A stretch of 64,000 bases of DNA, taken from NCBI GenBank assembly GCA_030647905.1, contig JAUSJA010000033.1:1-64000 (forward strand). Direction: 5' to 3'. The DNA comes from Gemmatimonadaceae bacterium (GTDB taxonomy: Bacteria > Gemmatimonadota > Gemmatimonadetes > Gemmatimonadales > Gemmatimonadaceae). A model generated the notes under the pieces. That model saw only the letters and a list, made by a program, of their open reading frames with translations, was not told the origin of the DNA and did not search any database. Position 1 is the stretch's first letter; every line of letters starts with the position of its first letter. The position numbers were made by a program, and so were the translations under genes. Below are positions 26,746 to 36,400 of this stretch, piece by piece.

Positions 26746-28700
26746 CTGCCTGGCTCGAGCGGGAGGTGAATCGAGAACGTGCTCCCCCGTCCCACCTCGC
26801 TCTCGATTTCCAGACGGCCGCCGTGCGCGGTTACGATGTGTTCGACGAGTGTAAGACCCAACCCGGCGCCTGGAATACCTGCATTTTCTGCCGAGGGTAC
26901 GCGATAGAACTTCTCGATCACGCGCGCCTTGTGCGTGGCGGGAATTCCCACGCCGCGGTCCTGAACGTCGATGATCGCCTCGCCATTCACGCGGCGCAGG
27001 CGCAGGTCGATGTCGCGGCTCTCGCCCGAGTACTTCATGGCATTGGTGAGCAGGTTGAGCACCGCTTGCTCCACGGCATCCTCGTCGGCGGCCACGCGTG
27101 GCAGCGCGTCAGCCGTTTCCACGTGAAGGCGAAATCCGTGCTGCGCCAGTGGATACTGCAGCATCCGCGCGCAGCGCTCGACGACGTCGGCCAGCGTCGT
27201 CGGCTCCAACCGGTACTGCTTCTGGCCGCGCTCGATCTTCGAGAGGTCGAGCACATTATCGAGGAGCCGCGTCAGGCGTTCCGTCTCGTTGACGATTGTG
27301 TCGAGGTATTCGCGCCGAGTGGCGGGATCCTGGAAATGATCGAGCGACAGCGTTTCCGCGAACATTCGGATCGCCGTCAGGGGCGTTTTCAATTCGTGCG
27401 ATACGCTGGCGACGAATTGCGACCGCAGGTTGGCCAGGCGCAGCTCGCGCCGCACGTCGAACCAAAGCAGGTAGGCGCCGAACAGCGTGACGCCAAGGAC
27501 GACAATGAGCGTGCCGAGGTAGAACGGTCGCGCGATGCCACGGTCCCCGGACAGCCCGCTGACGGGCCCGAGCTCCATGCTCAGAAAGGCGAAGTCAGGG
27601 CCCAGCAGCCGTTCCGCTGTGTCGCCAGGCAGCGCCATACGAATGTGGCCGCTCACCCCGAGTTCTGATGGGAGGGTGCGGTTGACCGTCGTCAGAAAGC
27701 GTGCAGCGTCGATCGCAATGAGCACCGACGCCCTATCTCCTGCGATCGTCGCCGCGCCCACGAACCAAGGCTCGCGCCCATACATGATCCAGCGCGGCGC
27801 ACCAGACGTCGCACCGGCGTGCAGCAGCGGGCGAAGTCCAAGCTCAGGAAGCTCCGACTCCAAGGCGACGGTTTGCTCCGCTGTACGGATGCGCTCATCG
27901 AGAAGGCGTCGCAGCGACGCGGACTGTTCGACCTCGCGCTCGCGCGACGCACGAGGCGTCAGGGTATCGACAATCTGTCGAAGCATATAGAGCGCTTCAG
28001 GCGCGAGACAACACCGCTGGCGGGTCTCGTCAGATAGCCGGTCCAGCACGCGCACCGGTCCGCTATCGGTCAGCTTTGTGGCGGCATAGAGCGCGAGCGG
28101 CACCCCATGTTCGTCGGCGGCATCGAAGCCGAGCGCGAAGACCTGCGCGTACTGCGCCGTCGCCTCGCGAGCTTGACCAAGCCTTGCGAGCACGCGAGCG
28201 AGTGCGAGTTGTGCATAACCCGCCTGTTCGGTGCGACGACCCGCGGCTATTGCCTCCCGATACAGCGCGGCCGCTTCCACGAGATTTCCGCGCCCGAACT
28301 CCTGAGACTCGGCGAGGCGAAGCTTGTCGCCAAATACTCCCCCGGACGAAGCGGAGGAAAGGCTCACGCGGGCTACCGCTTGCCATGGCGGCACGAGGCG
28401 GCCACCAACAACGTCGGCGACGAGCCGCACGCTGGAATCGGTGTACGACAGATTGCGGGCGACAGAGCTGCGCGCGGCACGCGTGCTCAACTCCTGCGAC
28501 GTGATGCTTTCCAGTCGTGCACGAAGGGCCTGCCGAACCTGCACGAATACGCGAGCCCGGTCGTCCACAGAGCGCTTCCCGGCCAGCTCGCGCTCCTGCC
28601 GCATGCTCTGCACCGTGAGCAGTACGAGCACGGCACAAGGCAGAAGGACGGCCGCCAGAAACAGCGCGATGAGGCGCCGTTGAGAGCGTAAGACCATCAT
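26742..28700 (-). CDS. Sensor histidine kinase with TPR-like periplasmic region
   Basis: 652-aa membrane kinase. A first transmembrane helix lies at about 10-30 and a second at about 395-415 (FYLGTLIVVLGVTLFGAYLLW); between them is a large sensor region with TPR-like helical repeats (NLVEAAALYREAIAAG, YAQLALARVLARLGQAREATAQY). The kinase core has the H box FVASVSHELKTPLTAIRMF, N box AVLNLLTNAMKYSG, G1 DRGVGIP and G2 GAGLGLTLVEHIV, all intact. A TPR-type sensor suggests it reads a protein or peptide partner. Partner regulator is the next gene downstream. Confidence 0.9.
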   Translation of the reverse strand: MMVLRSQRRLIALFLAAVLLPCAVLVLLTVQSMRQERELAGKRSVDDRARVFVQVRQALRARLESITSQELSTRAARSSVARNLSYTDSSVRLVADVVGGRLVPPWQAVARVSLSSASSGGVFGDKLRLAESQEFGRGNLVEAAALYREAIAAGRRTEQAGYAQLALARVLARLGQAREATAQYAQVFALGFDAADEHGVPLALYAATKLTDSGPVRVLDRLSDETRQRCCLAPEALYMLRQIVDTLTPRASREREVEQSASLRRLLDERIRTAEQTVALESELPELGLRPLLHAGATSGAPRWIMYGREPWFVGAATIAGDRASVLIAIDAARFLTTVNRTLPSELGVSGHIRMALPGDTAERLLGPDFAFLSMELGPVSGLSGDRGIARPFYLGTLIVVLGVTLFGAYLLWFDVRRELRLANLRSQFVASVSHELKTPLTAIRMFAETLSLDHFQDPATRREYLDTIVNETERLTRLLDNVLDLSKIERGQKQYRLEPTTLADVVERCARMLQYPLAQHGFRLHVETADALPRVAADEDAVEQAVLNLLTNAMKYSGESRDIDLRLRRVNGEAIIDVQDRGVGIPATHKARVIEKFYRVPSAENAGIPGAGLGLTLVEHIVTAHGGRLEIESEVGRGSTFSIHLPLEPGR

Positions 28701-28870
28701 GATAAGAGGGCCGGGGAAAATCGCGGGTCTGTTACAACTTATAGGTGCTCAGGATGCAGATGTCATGAAAATGTCACGTAGCTGAGCGCGAGCGTTCAGC
28801 GACACGATTCCGGGTAATGCTCCCCGATCTCATTGACGCCGTAGGGGCTGGTGATGGTTTCGCGCACTCA

Positions 28871-30982
28871 TCACATACTCGGGCCGCCACCCAACTGCCG
28901 CCACAAATAAGCATACGTAAGCGCCAAACTCTTCGCCCTCTGCTCGTTCGTAACCCCCGCACCGTGGCCGCCTTCAGTATTCTCGAAATAATAGAACGGC
29001 AATCCCATTGACTCCATTTTCGCCGCCATCTTTCTGGCATGTGCGGGATGCACGCGATCGTCCCGCGTCGTCGTCGTGAACATCACCTTGGGGTATTTTG
29101 TACCAGCCCGAAGATTCTGATAGGGCGAGTACTTCGAGATGTAAGCCCACTCCTCCGGCTTGTCAGGATCGCCATACTCCGCCATCCAGCTCGCGCCGGC
29201 GAGCAGGTGGTTGTAGCGCTGCATGTCGAGCAGTGGTGACTGGATCACAACCGCCTTATACAGCTCCGGCTTCTCGGTGAACGCAACGCCCACGAGCAAG
29301 CCGCCGTTACTGCCGCCCATGATCCCCAGATGCTCTGGTGATGTTATGCGTTGGCGTATCAGCTCTTCGGCGACCGCCGCGAAGTCGTCATAAATGCGCT
29401 GGCGATTCTCCTTGAGACCAGCGCGATGCCACGCCGGGCCGAACTCTCCGCCGCCGCGGATGTTCGCGAGCACATAAGTCCCGCCGCGCTCGAGCCAGTT
29501 GGCGCCGACCGTAGCGCTGTATGATGGCGTACTCGACGACTCGAACCCGCCGTAAGCGTAGAGCAGCGTCGGATTATTGCCATCGTGCGCCATCCCCTCG
29601 CGGTGCACGATAAAGAAGGGGATCTTCGTTCCGTCCCTCGACGTCGCTTCCATCTGCTCTACGTGCAGGCCTTTCGCGTCGAACTGCGCCGGCAACCGCT
29701 TCACCTCGGAGACTTTCCCATCCTCGCTCGCGAGATAGAGCGTGGTTGGCTGAATGAAGTTCGTGTAAGAGAAGAAGAACCGGTTTGACCTGGGCGAGCT
29801 CGCCATCACGGCAATGCCGCCGAGGTCAGGTGCCGGCACTTTCTCGAACGACCAGGCGCCGTTCTCGTGGCGGTACCGGCGCAGCTCGCCGCGCACGTTA
29901 TTGAGCACGTTGATCAGCAGATAGTCGCGCGTGGACGCGATGCTGTTGATCGTTTCGCGAGGCCCGGGCTGTATCACCAGCTTCGGGTCACGCTTGCCGG
30001 CGAGAAAGTCGTCGACCGGCATCGCCACGAGTGATCCCGTGCCCCATGTCTTCCCACCAACCTGCCACGGATCGCGCACGTACACGACCATCTGATCGCG
30101 CACCAGATACAGATCCGCGTCCGCCGGGACGTCGAGCTTGACCAGGCGGCCGTCCCGATACAGCGACTTCGTACCCTCGTAGAAAGTCTTGTTGTCGTAG
30201 ACCACGACGTAGCGCCGATCGCCCGCGTCGCTCGCTCCTGTAAACGCCCCCATATGCTCGGCGGGCGTCTCGTACACTATCGTCGCGGAGGACAGCGGTG
30301 TACCACGTTTCCAGAGCTTGATCACGCGCGCGTAGCCGGAGGTGGTCATCGAGCCCGGTCCGAAGTCCGTGCCCACCAGGAGCGTGTTCGCGTCGACCCA
30401 CGCGGTAGACTTCTTTGCCTCCGGCAGCCGGAACCCATCCTTCACGAACTGACCGCTCCGGAGATCGAACTCGCGAGCCTCGCTCGCGTCCGACCCACCG
30501 CGCGAGAGAGAGACCATGCACAGCCGCTCCTCCGGATCGAAGCAATCGGCGCCACCCCACGACCACGTCACGCCTTCCGCCTTGGCCAGAGTGTCCACGT
30601 CGAGCACGGTCTCCCACTTCGGATTGCCGGCGATGTAATCGCTCCAGCTCGTCCGCCGCCAAATACCGCGCTTGTGATCGGCATCCTGCCAGAAGTTGTA
30701 GAGCATGTCTCCGACGATGCGCGGATACGCGATTCTGTCCTTCGAGTCGAGGATCTGTTTCGTGCGATCGTAGATCGATTGATAGAGCGGCGTGGCGCCG
30801 AGCACCGCGATGGTCGCCGCGTTCTTGGCGTTGACCCAGTCCATCGAGCGCTTGCCGTCGATATCCTCGAGCCAGATGAATGGATCCGTCGCAGTCTGTT
30901 GCGCGGCCAGCGCGACCGGTACGATCGCGGAGCAGGAGAGAAGAGCAAAAAGGCCGAGCGAAGTGGCTGTGTTTCGTTTCAT
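28871..30982 (-). CDS. Prolyl oligopeptidase family serine peptidase (S9A)
   Basis: 703-aa secreted peptidase. Residues 1-27 form a signal peptide (LFALLSCSAIVPVALAAQ). The propeller domain follows (about 30-425), opening with DPFIWLEDIDGKRSMDWV, the S9A N-terminal signature. The alpha/beta hydrolase domain has the nucleophile in GIMGGSNGGLLVG, the acid in TTTRDDRVHPAHARKM and the catalytic His in NTEGGHGAGVTNEQ. All three catalytic residues are present, so it should cleave after Pro in short peptides. Start at 30982 chosen from the signal peptide. A single gene, 170 bases upstream of the histidine kinase. Confidence 0.92.
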   Translation of the reverse strand: MKRNTATSLGLFALLSCSAIVPVALAAQQTATDPFIWLEDIDGKRSMDWVNAKNAATIAVLGATPLYQSIYDRTKQILDSKDRIAYPRIVGDMLYNFWQDADHKRGIWRRTSWSDYIAGNPKWETVLDVDTLAKAEGVTWSWGGADCFDPEERLCMVSLSRGGSDASEAREFDLRSGQFVKDGFRLPEAKKSTAWVDANTLLVGTDFGPGSMTTSGYARVIKLWKRGTPLSSATIVYETPAEHMGAFTGASDAGDRRYVVVYDNKTFYEGTKSLYRDGRLVKLDVPADADLYLVRDQMVVYVRDPWQVGGKTWGTGSLVAMPVDDFLAGKRDPKLVIQPGPRETINSIASTRDYLLINVLNNVRGELRRYRHENGAWSFEKVPAPDLGGIAVMASSPRSNRFFFSYTNFIQPTTLYLASEDGKVSEVKRLPAQFDAKGLHVEQMEATSRDGTKIPFFIVHREGMAHDGNNPTLLYAYGGFESSSTPSYSATVGANWLERGGTYVLANIRGGGEFGPAWHRAGLKENRQRIYDDFAAVAEELIRQRITSPEHLGIMGGSNGGLLVGVAFTEKPELYKAVVIQSPLLDMQRYNHLLAGASWMAEYGDPDKPEEWAYISKYSPYQNLRAGTKYPKVMFTTTTRDDRVHPAHARKMAAKMESMGLPFYYFENTEGGHGAGVTNEQRAKSLALTYAYLWRQLGGGPSM

Positions 30983-31241
30983 GATATCTCCAGTGGGACG
31001 TCGCACGGCGTTTAATATCCCCCGCAACGGTTGTCCGATAGTCCTACTGGCCGCGCAGAGCGACATCAACGGTGTAACCGTCCTTCGCCAGCAGCATGCG
31101 GAGGAGCTCTACCGCACTTTCGTTCACGTGACGTAGCAGCTCGAGCTGTCCACCCGCCGCGGTGAGCTGCGCTCTCGCCTGACGCTGAATGGCATCTCCT
31201 GTCTTCGCGCGTAAACGGGTTCCACAGTGCGCAGCGATCAG

Positions 31242-31290
31242 CTCACCGATGCACGAACTCCGCCTTCGAGCGGGGGCCGTTGGCGAGAAA
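31242..31290. repeat. 49-bp direct repeat, copy 2 (native gene end)
   Basis: Exact match to 23805-23853. This copy is embedded in the 3' end of the 3-hydroxyacyl-CoA dehydrogenase/enoyl-CoA hydratase gene and includes its stop codon plus one base. The encoded end fits the usual C-terminus of crotonase-type proteins, so this is the ancestral copy. The 7.4 kb between the two copies carries the TolB, two-component and S9 peptidase genes. Confidence 0.85.
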
Positions 31291-33285
31291 ATTCCCCACG
31301 CCAATCCGCATGTCCTCGGTCGCACAGCACTGCCCGAACATCTCCGATTCGAAGTGCAGGCCTTCGGGGAGTGGCTTGCTGCATCCTTCGAGCAGCGCGC
31401 GGCACATCAGTGCGTCAATGGCGCGGCTCCTGTGGCCAAGCTCGACCGGGGGAAGTTCCGCCGGCGTCGCCATCGCACCTGGATCAATCACCGGGAGCGT
31501 GACGTCGCCGCGCGCCGCCGCGCGCGCGAGCTCGATCGCCCGGTCCACTACGTCCCCGTCAACCTCCTCGCGAATCAAACCGCAAGCAACCGCCTCCGGT
31601 CCCGACAGACCGCGCCCGGTGCGCAGCATTTCCGCGGCCTTGCTGATGCCCACCAGACGCGGGAGACGCTGTGTAGCGCCGGCGCCGGGGACGATCCCGA
31701 GGTTTACTTCGGGTTGTGCAACCGCCAGCGCGAGACCTTTGCGCGCGACGCGCGCAGTGCAGCACATGGCGAGCTCATTGCCCCCTCCCAACGCCGAGCC
31801 GTTGAGCGCGCACACGACGGGTTTCCCCAGCTGTTCGATCAGATTCCCGGCGCGCTTCGAACGCTCCGACGTCATCGTGCCGTGCGCCGGACTTTCGATA
31901 CGCGACAGAAAGTTCACGTCGGCGCCGGAGACGAATGACTTGGTGCCAAAACCGGTCAGCACTACGGCCGCGATTTTCGGGTCCGACTTCAAGGCGACGA
32001 AGCTTTCGTAAAGTTGTTCGAACACGTCATCGTTGAGCGCGTTGAGCACGCGCGGCCGGCGAATGGTGAGCACGGCAACGTCGAGCGCGTCGCGCCTGAG
32101 CACGTGGTTGACGCGGAACGGATGCCCGTCGCGCGCCTGATCCGAGATGCAGCGCGGAACGGCAAACCCCGAATGGCTTGCGGCGTACGCTTCGACCAGC
32201 GTCAGCGCTGTACCGACCCCCAGCTCATTCATGAACCCGAACGGCGAGCGCATCGCGAGCCCGGTTTCAACTGCGACCTCGAGGTCGGCGAGTGAGATGA
32301 TCCCGCTGTCGAGAATCTGTCCCACGAGACCGAAATACGCGCCGCGCATTGCGTCGCGTATCCGCTCCTCCTGTTCCGGCGGCATGACGATGTGTTCGTC
32401 GCGCCCGGGAACGTCCCACGGTTTGCCCGAGGTGATCGCGTCCCGCATCAGCCGCGGTGAACGCCACCAGATGCCGAGCTTCGATGTCATTTCATCGAGC
32501 GCATGATTGGTGATCGGGTTGCCCCCCGTGAGGTTCATCGCCGTGAACGGGCCCACGCCAAGGCCAAGGGCGGTGCGCGCGGCCGCATCGACCTCCCTGG
32601 TCGACCCCAGCCCCTCTTCCACCGCGAGGGCCGCGGCGAGGAACAGCCCTTCGAACACAGGGTTCACGGCGAAGCCATACCGCCCGCCAACCCGGACGGG
32701 CACTTTGCCGATCTCCTCATACAGCGCCATCAATGCGTCGACGAGCGCCGGGGCGGTCTCGCGACCGGGCACAATCTCCACCAGCGCGTTGCGGTCGGCC
32801 GGGAAGAAGTAATGAATGACGAGGGTGAGGTGTCGCGCGCCAAGAGACGCGAAGAGCTCATCGGGTTCGATGTGCGATGAGTTCGACGCGAGAATCGCCC
32901 CGGGACCGCACAGCTCTTCGAGTTGGGCGAAGATGCGACGCTTGACGTCGAGGTTCTCCGTGGCCGCCTCGATGACGAGACTCGCGCCGCGCAGCTGCTC
33001 GTAGTCGCTGGTGAAGGTGAGCAGGCGCCCCATGCGCTCTGCCGCCTCCGGGGTGAACGCGCCGCTCTCGCGCCCCTTGGCGATTTTCTGCTCCACCCTG
33101 GCGCGTCCGCGCTCGAGCGCCGCGGTGGAGACGTCAACGACGACGACGGCAACATCGCGGGCGCACAGGGACTTGGCGAAATACAGCGCGATGTCGGGAC
33201 CGATCTGCCCCGATCCGACGACACCGATCTTGTCGATCTGGAAACCTCTGAAGGTGTATCCCACTGTCGAATCCTCCGGTTGCAA
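31243..33285 (-). CDS. 3-hydroxyacyl-CoA dehydrogenase / enoyl-CoA hydratase fusion
   Basis: 680-aa bifunctional beta-oxidation enzyme with the dehydrogenase half first: NAD site IGVVGSGQIGPDIA (residues 20-33), then SNSSHIEPDEL and IHYFFPADRNALVEIVPG (catalytic His), and a helical domain to about 380. The crotonase half follows (about 400-680) with the oxyanion segments FVSGADVNFL and NGSALGGGNELAM, and the second catalytic region PEVNLGIVPGAGATQRLPR. Domain order is the reverse of FadB/FadJ. It should hydrate an enoyl-CoA and oxidise the 3-hydroxyacyl-CoA, for example 3-hydroxypimeloyl-CoA. The upstream 24-bp block with a TetR-type palindrome is shared with the benzoyl-CoA reductase operon, which ties it to that pathway. 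Confidence 0.88.
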   Translation of the reverse strand: MQPEDSTVGYTFRGFQIDKIGVVGSGQIGPDIALYFAKSLCARDVAVVVVDVSTAALERGRARVEQKIAKGRESGAFTPEAAERMGRLLTFTSDYEQLRGASLVIEAATENLDVKRRIFAQLEELCGPGAILASNSSHIEPDELFASLGARHLTLVIHYFFPADRNALVEIVPGRETAPALVDALMALYEEIGKVPVRVGGRYGFAVNPVFEGLFLAAALAVEEGLGSTREVDAAARTALGLGVGPFTAMNLTGGNPITNHALDEMTSKLGIWWRSPRLMRDAITSGKPWDVPGRDEHIVMPPEQEERIRDAMRGAYFGLVGQILDSGIISLADLEVAVETGLAMRSPFGFMNELGVGTALTLVEAYAASHSGFAVPRCISDQARDGHPFRVNHVLRRDALDVAVLTIRRPRVLNALNDDVFEQLYESFVALKSDPKIAAVVLTGFGTKSFVSGADVNFLSRIESPAHGTMTSERSKRAGNLIEQLGKPVVCALNGSALGGGNELAMCCTARVARKGLALAVAQPEVNLGIVPGAGATQRLPRLVGISKAAEMLRTGRGLSGPEAVACGLIREEVDGDVVDRAIELARAAARGDVTLPVIDPGAMATPAELPPVELGHRSRAIDALMCRALLEGCSKPLPEGLHFESEMFGQCCATEDMRIGVGNFLANGPRSKAEFVHR

Positions 33286-33359
33286 CCGGGCTTAACTCGC
33301 GGCCGGGGGGCGCGCATGCAGGGCAATCACCCTTGAACACCGGCCCTCGGCAACTGACA

Positions 33360-33390
33360 TGTATTATATCGAACGTACGTTCGCAATTCA
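33360..33390. promoter_or_regulatory. Operator (CGAACGTACGTTCG) with -10 box for the leftward gene
   Basis: A 14-bp perfect palindrome CGAACGTACGTTCG at 33370-33383 lies directly upstream of a perfect minus-strand TATAAT (33363-33368), 75-80 bases before the start of the dehydrogenase/hydratase gene. A repressor bound there would sit between the -35 and -10 boxes. The 24 bases 33360-33383 are identical to 45354-45377 in front of the benzoyl-CoA reductase operon, and similarity extends about 45 bases to the left in both places. Predicted ligand-responsive site for the TetR protein encoded at 53712. Confidence 0.75.
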
Positions 33391-33481
33391 GGATAGGGCG
33401 GCGGTTGGTCGGATCAAGGAGCCGTCGTCTGCAGACGCCGTAAAGCGGCACCGTCCACAAGCCATGGCGGAGTTCGGCTGC

Positions 33482-36400
33482 TTACTGCGAACGTCGCTTT
33501 GCAACGAGCGCGCTCCAGCGTGCCATGACATCCCTGTACTGCTGTCTCGCCTTCGCCACAGCATCCAACTCTCTCGCGGTGGGAGCGACATCGGCTTCCT
33601 GCATCGCCATCGCCGCCGCCATCATCGCCGCACGTGCACTCTCCAGAGTAGCCGGCCCACTCGGCGCCTGACGGAATCCGGGCCTCGTGCCACTCACAGG
33701 TGGCGGTGCGATGGAGTCGACCTGCGACTTCAACGCCGAGTCGCCGGCACTCGTCAGTCGATCGGACATCGCACGCGCCGCCACGTAGGCTGCGCGCAGC
33801 GCGACCGCTCCGTCGTACATCTCACGCGAAAGCGCCGCGACCTGCGCGATCGCTGACGCGGGGGTCTTCACGCGAGGGTCGAGAACGAGCGTGAGCGGCT
33901 GCGTCCAGATCTTGCCATCGGCAACGAGGCGCACTGTGTACGAGCCTGGCGGCGCCCACGGCGTAGTTGCGGCGAAGTACGTTCGATGCGGCACCGCTCC
34001 GGTTGCCGACTCGCTGGGCGCCGTTCCATCGATGGGATCGTATCTCATGTCCCAGCTGAAGCGATGCATTCCCGCACGCGACGATAGCGCCACGTCCGGA
34101 GCGGCCCAGTACAGGGGAACCGAACAGCGTGGCGCGCCGGGATTCCGCTGGCAGATCCCGTAATACGCCTCAGGATTCAATGCCGGATCGGGTCCGGGAA
34201 TCGTGTCGCTGCTCGAGTATGCGCGAATGACCTTGCCCGCTGCATCCACGATCTCGAGTCTCACCGTGCCGGCATTCGCGGCAAGGTGGTAGTCGATGAT
34301 CGCACCGGGCGGTGGATTCTCGCCCGCCGGAACGTCCGGCGGCCACGGAGTTGGATCGTTCTCCGCGAAGCGCACGCGGACTGCTGTTGCCGGCTTCACC
34401 AGATATGATGCGAGCCGCGTGTTGGCAGCAGTCGCCATCGCCCTGAGCGGCGTCACGTTGTCGAGAATCCAGAAACCTCGGCCGTGCGTGGCGGCGATGA
34501 GGTCCGAGCAGAGGCAGGCGGAGTCGTCTTTCAATTGAAGATCGCGCACGGAGATCGCCGGCATGTTGAGGCGAAGCGATTGCCAGTGATCGCCGTCGTC
34601 ACGCGAGACCCACACCTGGGTGTCCGTACTACCATACAGTAGTCCCTTGACCTGCGGATCCTCGCGGATCGAGTTCGTCACCGAGCCAGGCGCGATACCG
34701 GTGTTGATTTCCGTCCACGTGCGCCCGCCGTTGTGCGTCCGCCACAGGTGGGGATTCATGTCGTTGACACGCATCGTATTCGCGGCCGCGTACGCCGTGT
34801 TCACGTCGAAGTGCCCCGCCTCGATGTTGAAGATGCGCGTCCATGGCTTGATCTCGGGCGGCGTAACGTTCGTCCACTTCGCGCCGCCGTCGGTCGTCAC
34901 CTGGATGTTGCCGTCGTCGGTGCCCGCCCAGATGACGCCGATGTTCTTCGGCGAAGGCGAGAGCGCCGTAATCGCTCCGAGCGGGACAGGGGTGACGCCG
35001 CTCGCGTACTTGCCGGCGTTCGCGGGCACTTCCCAGGTCTGCCGGGCGAGGTCGGGGCTGATGCGGGTCCATTCCTTGCCGCCGTTTGTCGTCTTCCATA
35101 CTGCGTTGGAGACGTAGTACAGCGTGTTGGGATCGGGCGGCGACCAGTTGATCGGCATTGTCCGAACGTTGCGGTTGTAGCTCTCGCTGTTCGGGCCTTT
35201 GGCGCTCATGTCAGGTCCGACGTATGTCGTCTGCGACGTCCTGCGATTGTACAGCGACACGTTGGTGCGCGCGCTTCCGTAGACCAGGTCCGGATCCTTC
35301 GGGTCTGGCGCGGCGATTCCATACTCCTGGATATTCGCCGGATGCCAGTCGTGGAAAGTGATCATCCCGTCGGGTGAGCGGCTGTCGACACAGGCGGAAC
35401 CGGCATCCTGCTGGCCGCCGCATACACGGTATGCGAAAGTATTGTCCGTGGAGACGTGATACATCGCGGCCGCCGGCTGCGTATACCAGTTGCTCCATGA
35501 CACGCCGCGGTTGGCCGAGACGACCCCGCCCTGATCGGAGATGGCGAGGATGATGTCGGTATTGTCCGGATTGATCCAGATGCGCTGGTAGTCGTCGCCT
35601 CCCGGCGAGCCACGCACGGCGGTCCATGTGACGCCGCCGCTCTCGGAGCGCCACATGACAACCGATGCGCTGTAGATCACGTTCTCGTTCTTCGGATCGA
35701 CGGTAACTGTAGGAAGGTCGCCGCCGCCGATGCGCGCGAGCGGCCGCGGATCCACGACTTGAGTCGAGTCGCTGATTACGGGTGCCCAGTGCTCGCCGCC
35801 GTCGGTGGTCTTGTAGAGATTCACCACGCCGGTGACGCTGTTGGTCGGTGTCGCCGTGGATGCGAGCGCATAGATCACCTTCGAGTTGCTCGGTGCGATC
35901 GCGATGTTCGCCTGGATTACGCCCGGCAATCCAGTGGTGAGCTGCTTCCATGTGGTGCCGCCGTCGGTGGACTTGAACACGCCGTTGGCCGCATCGCCGA
36001 ATCCCTGTCCTTCGATGAAGCTCTGCTGCTGCTGCCAGAGCGCCGCGTAGACGATGTTCGGATTGGCCGGATCTATGCGGACATCGTTGCCGCTCGTGTA
36101 CTCGTCCCGGTAGAGAACCTTCTCGAACGTTTGTCCGCCGTCGGTGGAGCGGAAGATTCCGCGCTCCTCGTTCTGCCCGTACGGATGGCCAAGTACTGCG
36201 ACGAAGAGGCGTTCGGGATTCCCGGGATCGACGTCTATGTACGCGATCATCTGGCTGTTGCGGAGGCCGAGGTGCGTCCACGTCTTGCCGGCGTCGGTGG
36301 ACTTGTACATCCCGTCGCCGGTAGCGAGGTCGGGTCGAATGATTCCGGCGCCGCTGCCTACATAGATGATGTTGGGGTTGGATGGCGCGACTGCGATGGC

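Noticed and set aside
31044-31241. Possible truncated gene (minus strand) left of the 49-bp repeat
   Set aside because: The 60-odd codons ending at 31044 match no family I recognise and read through the repeat in a different frame; too short to support.
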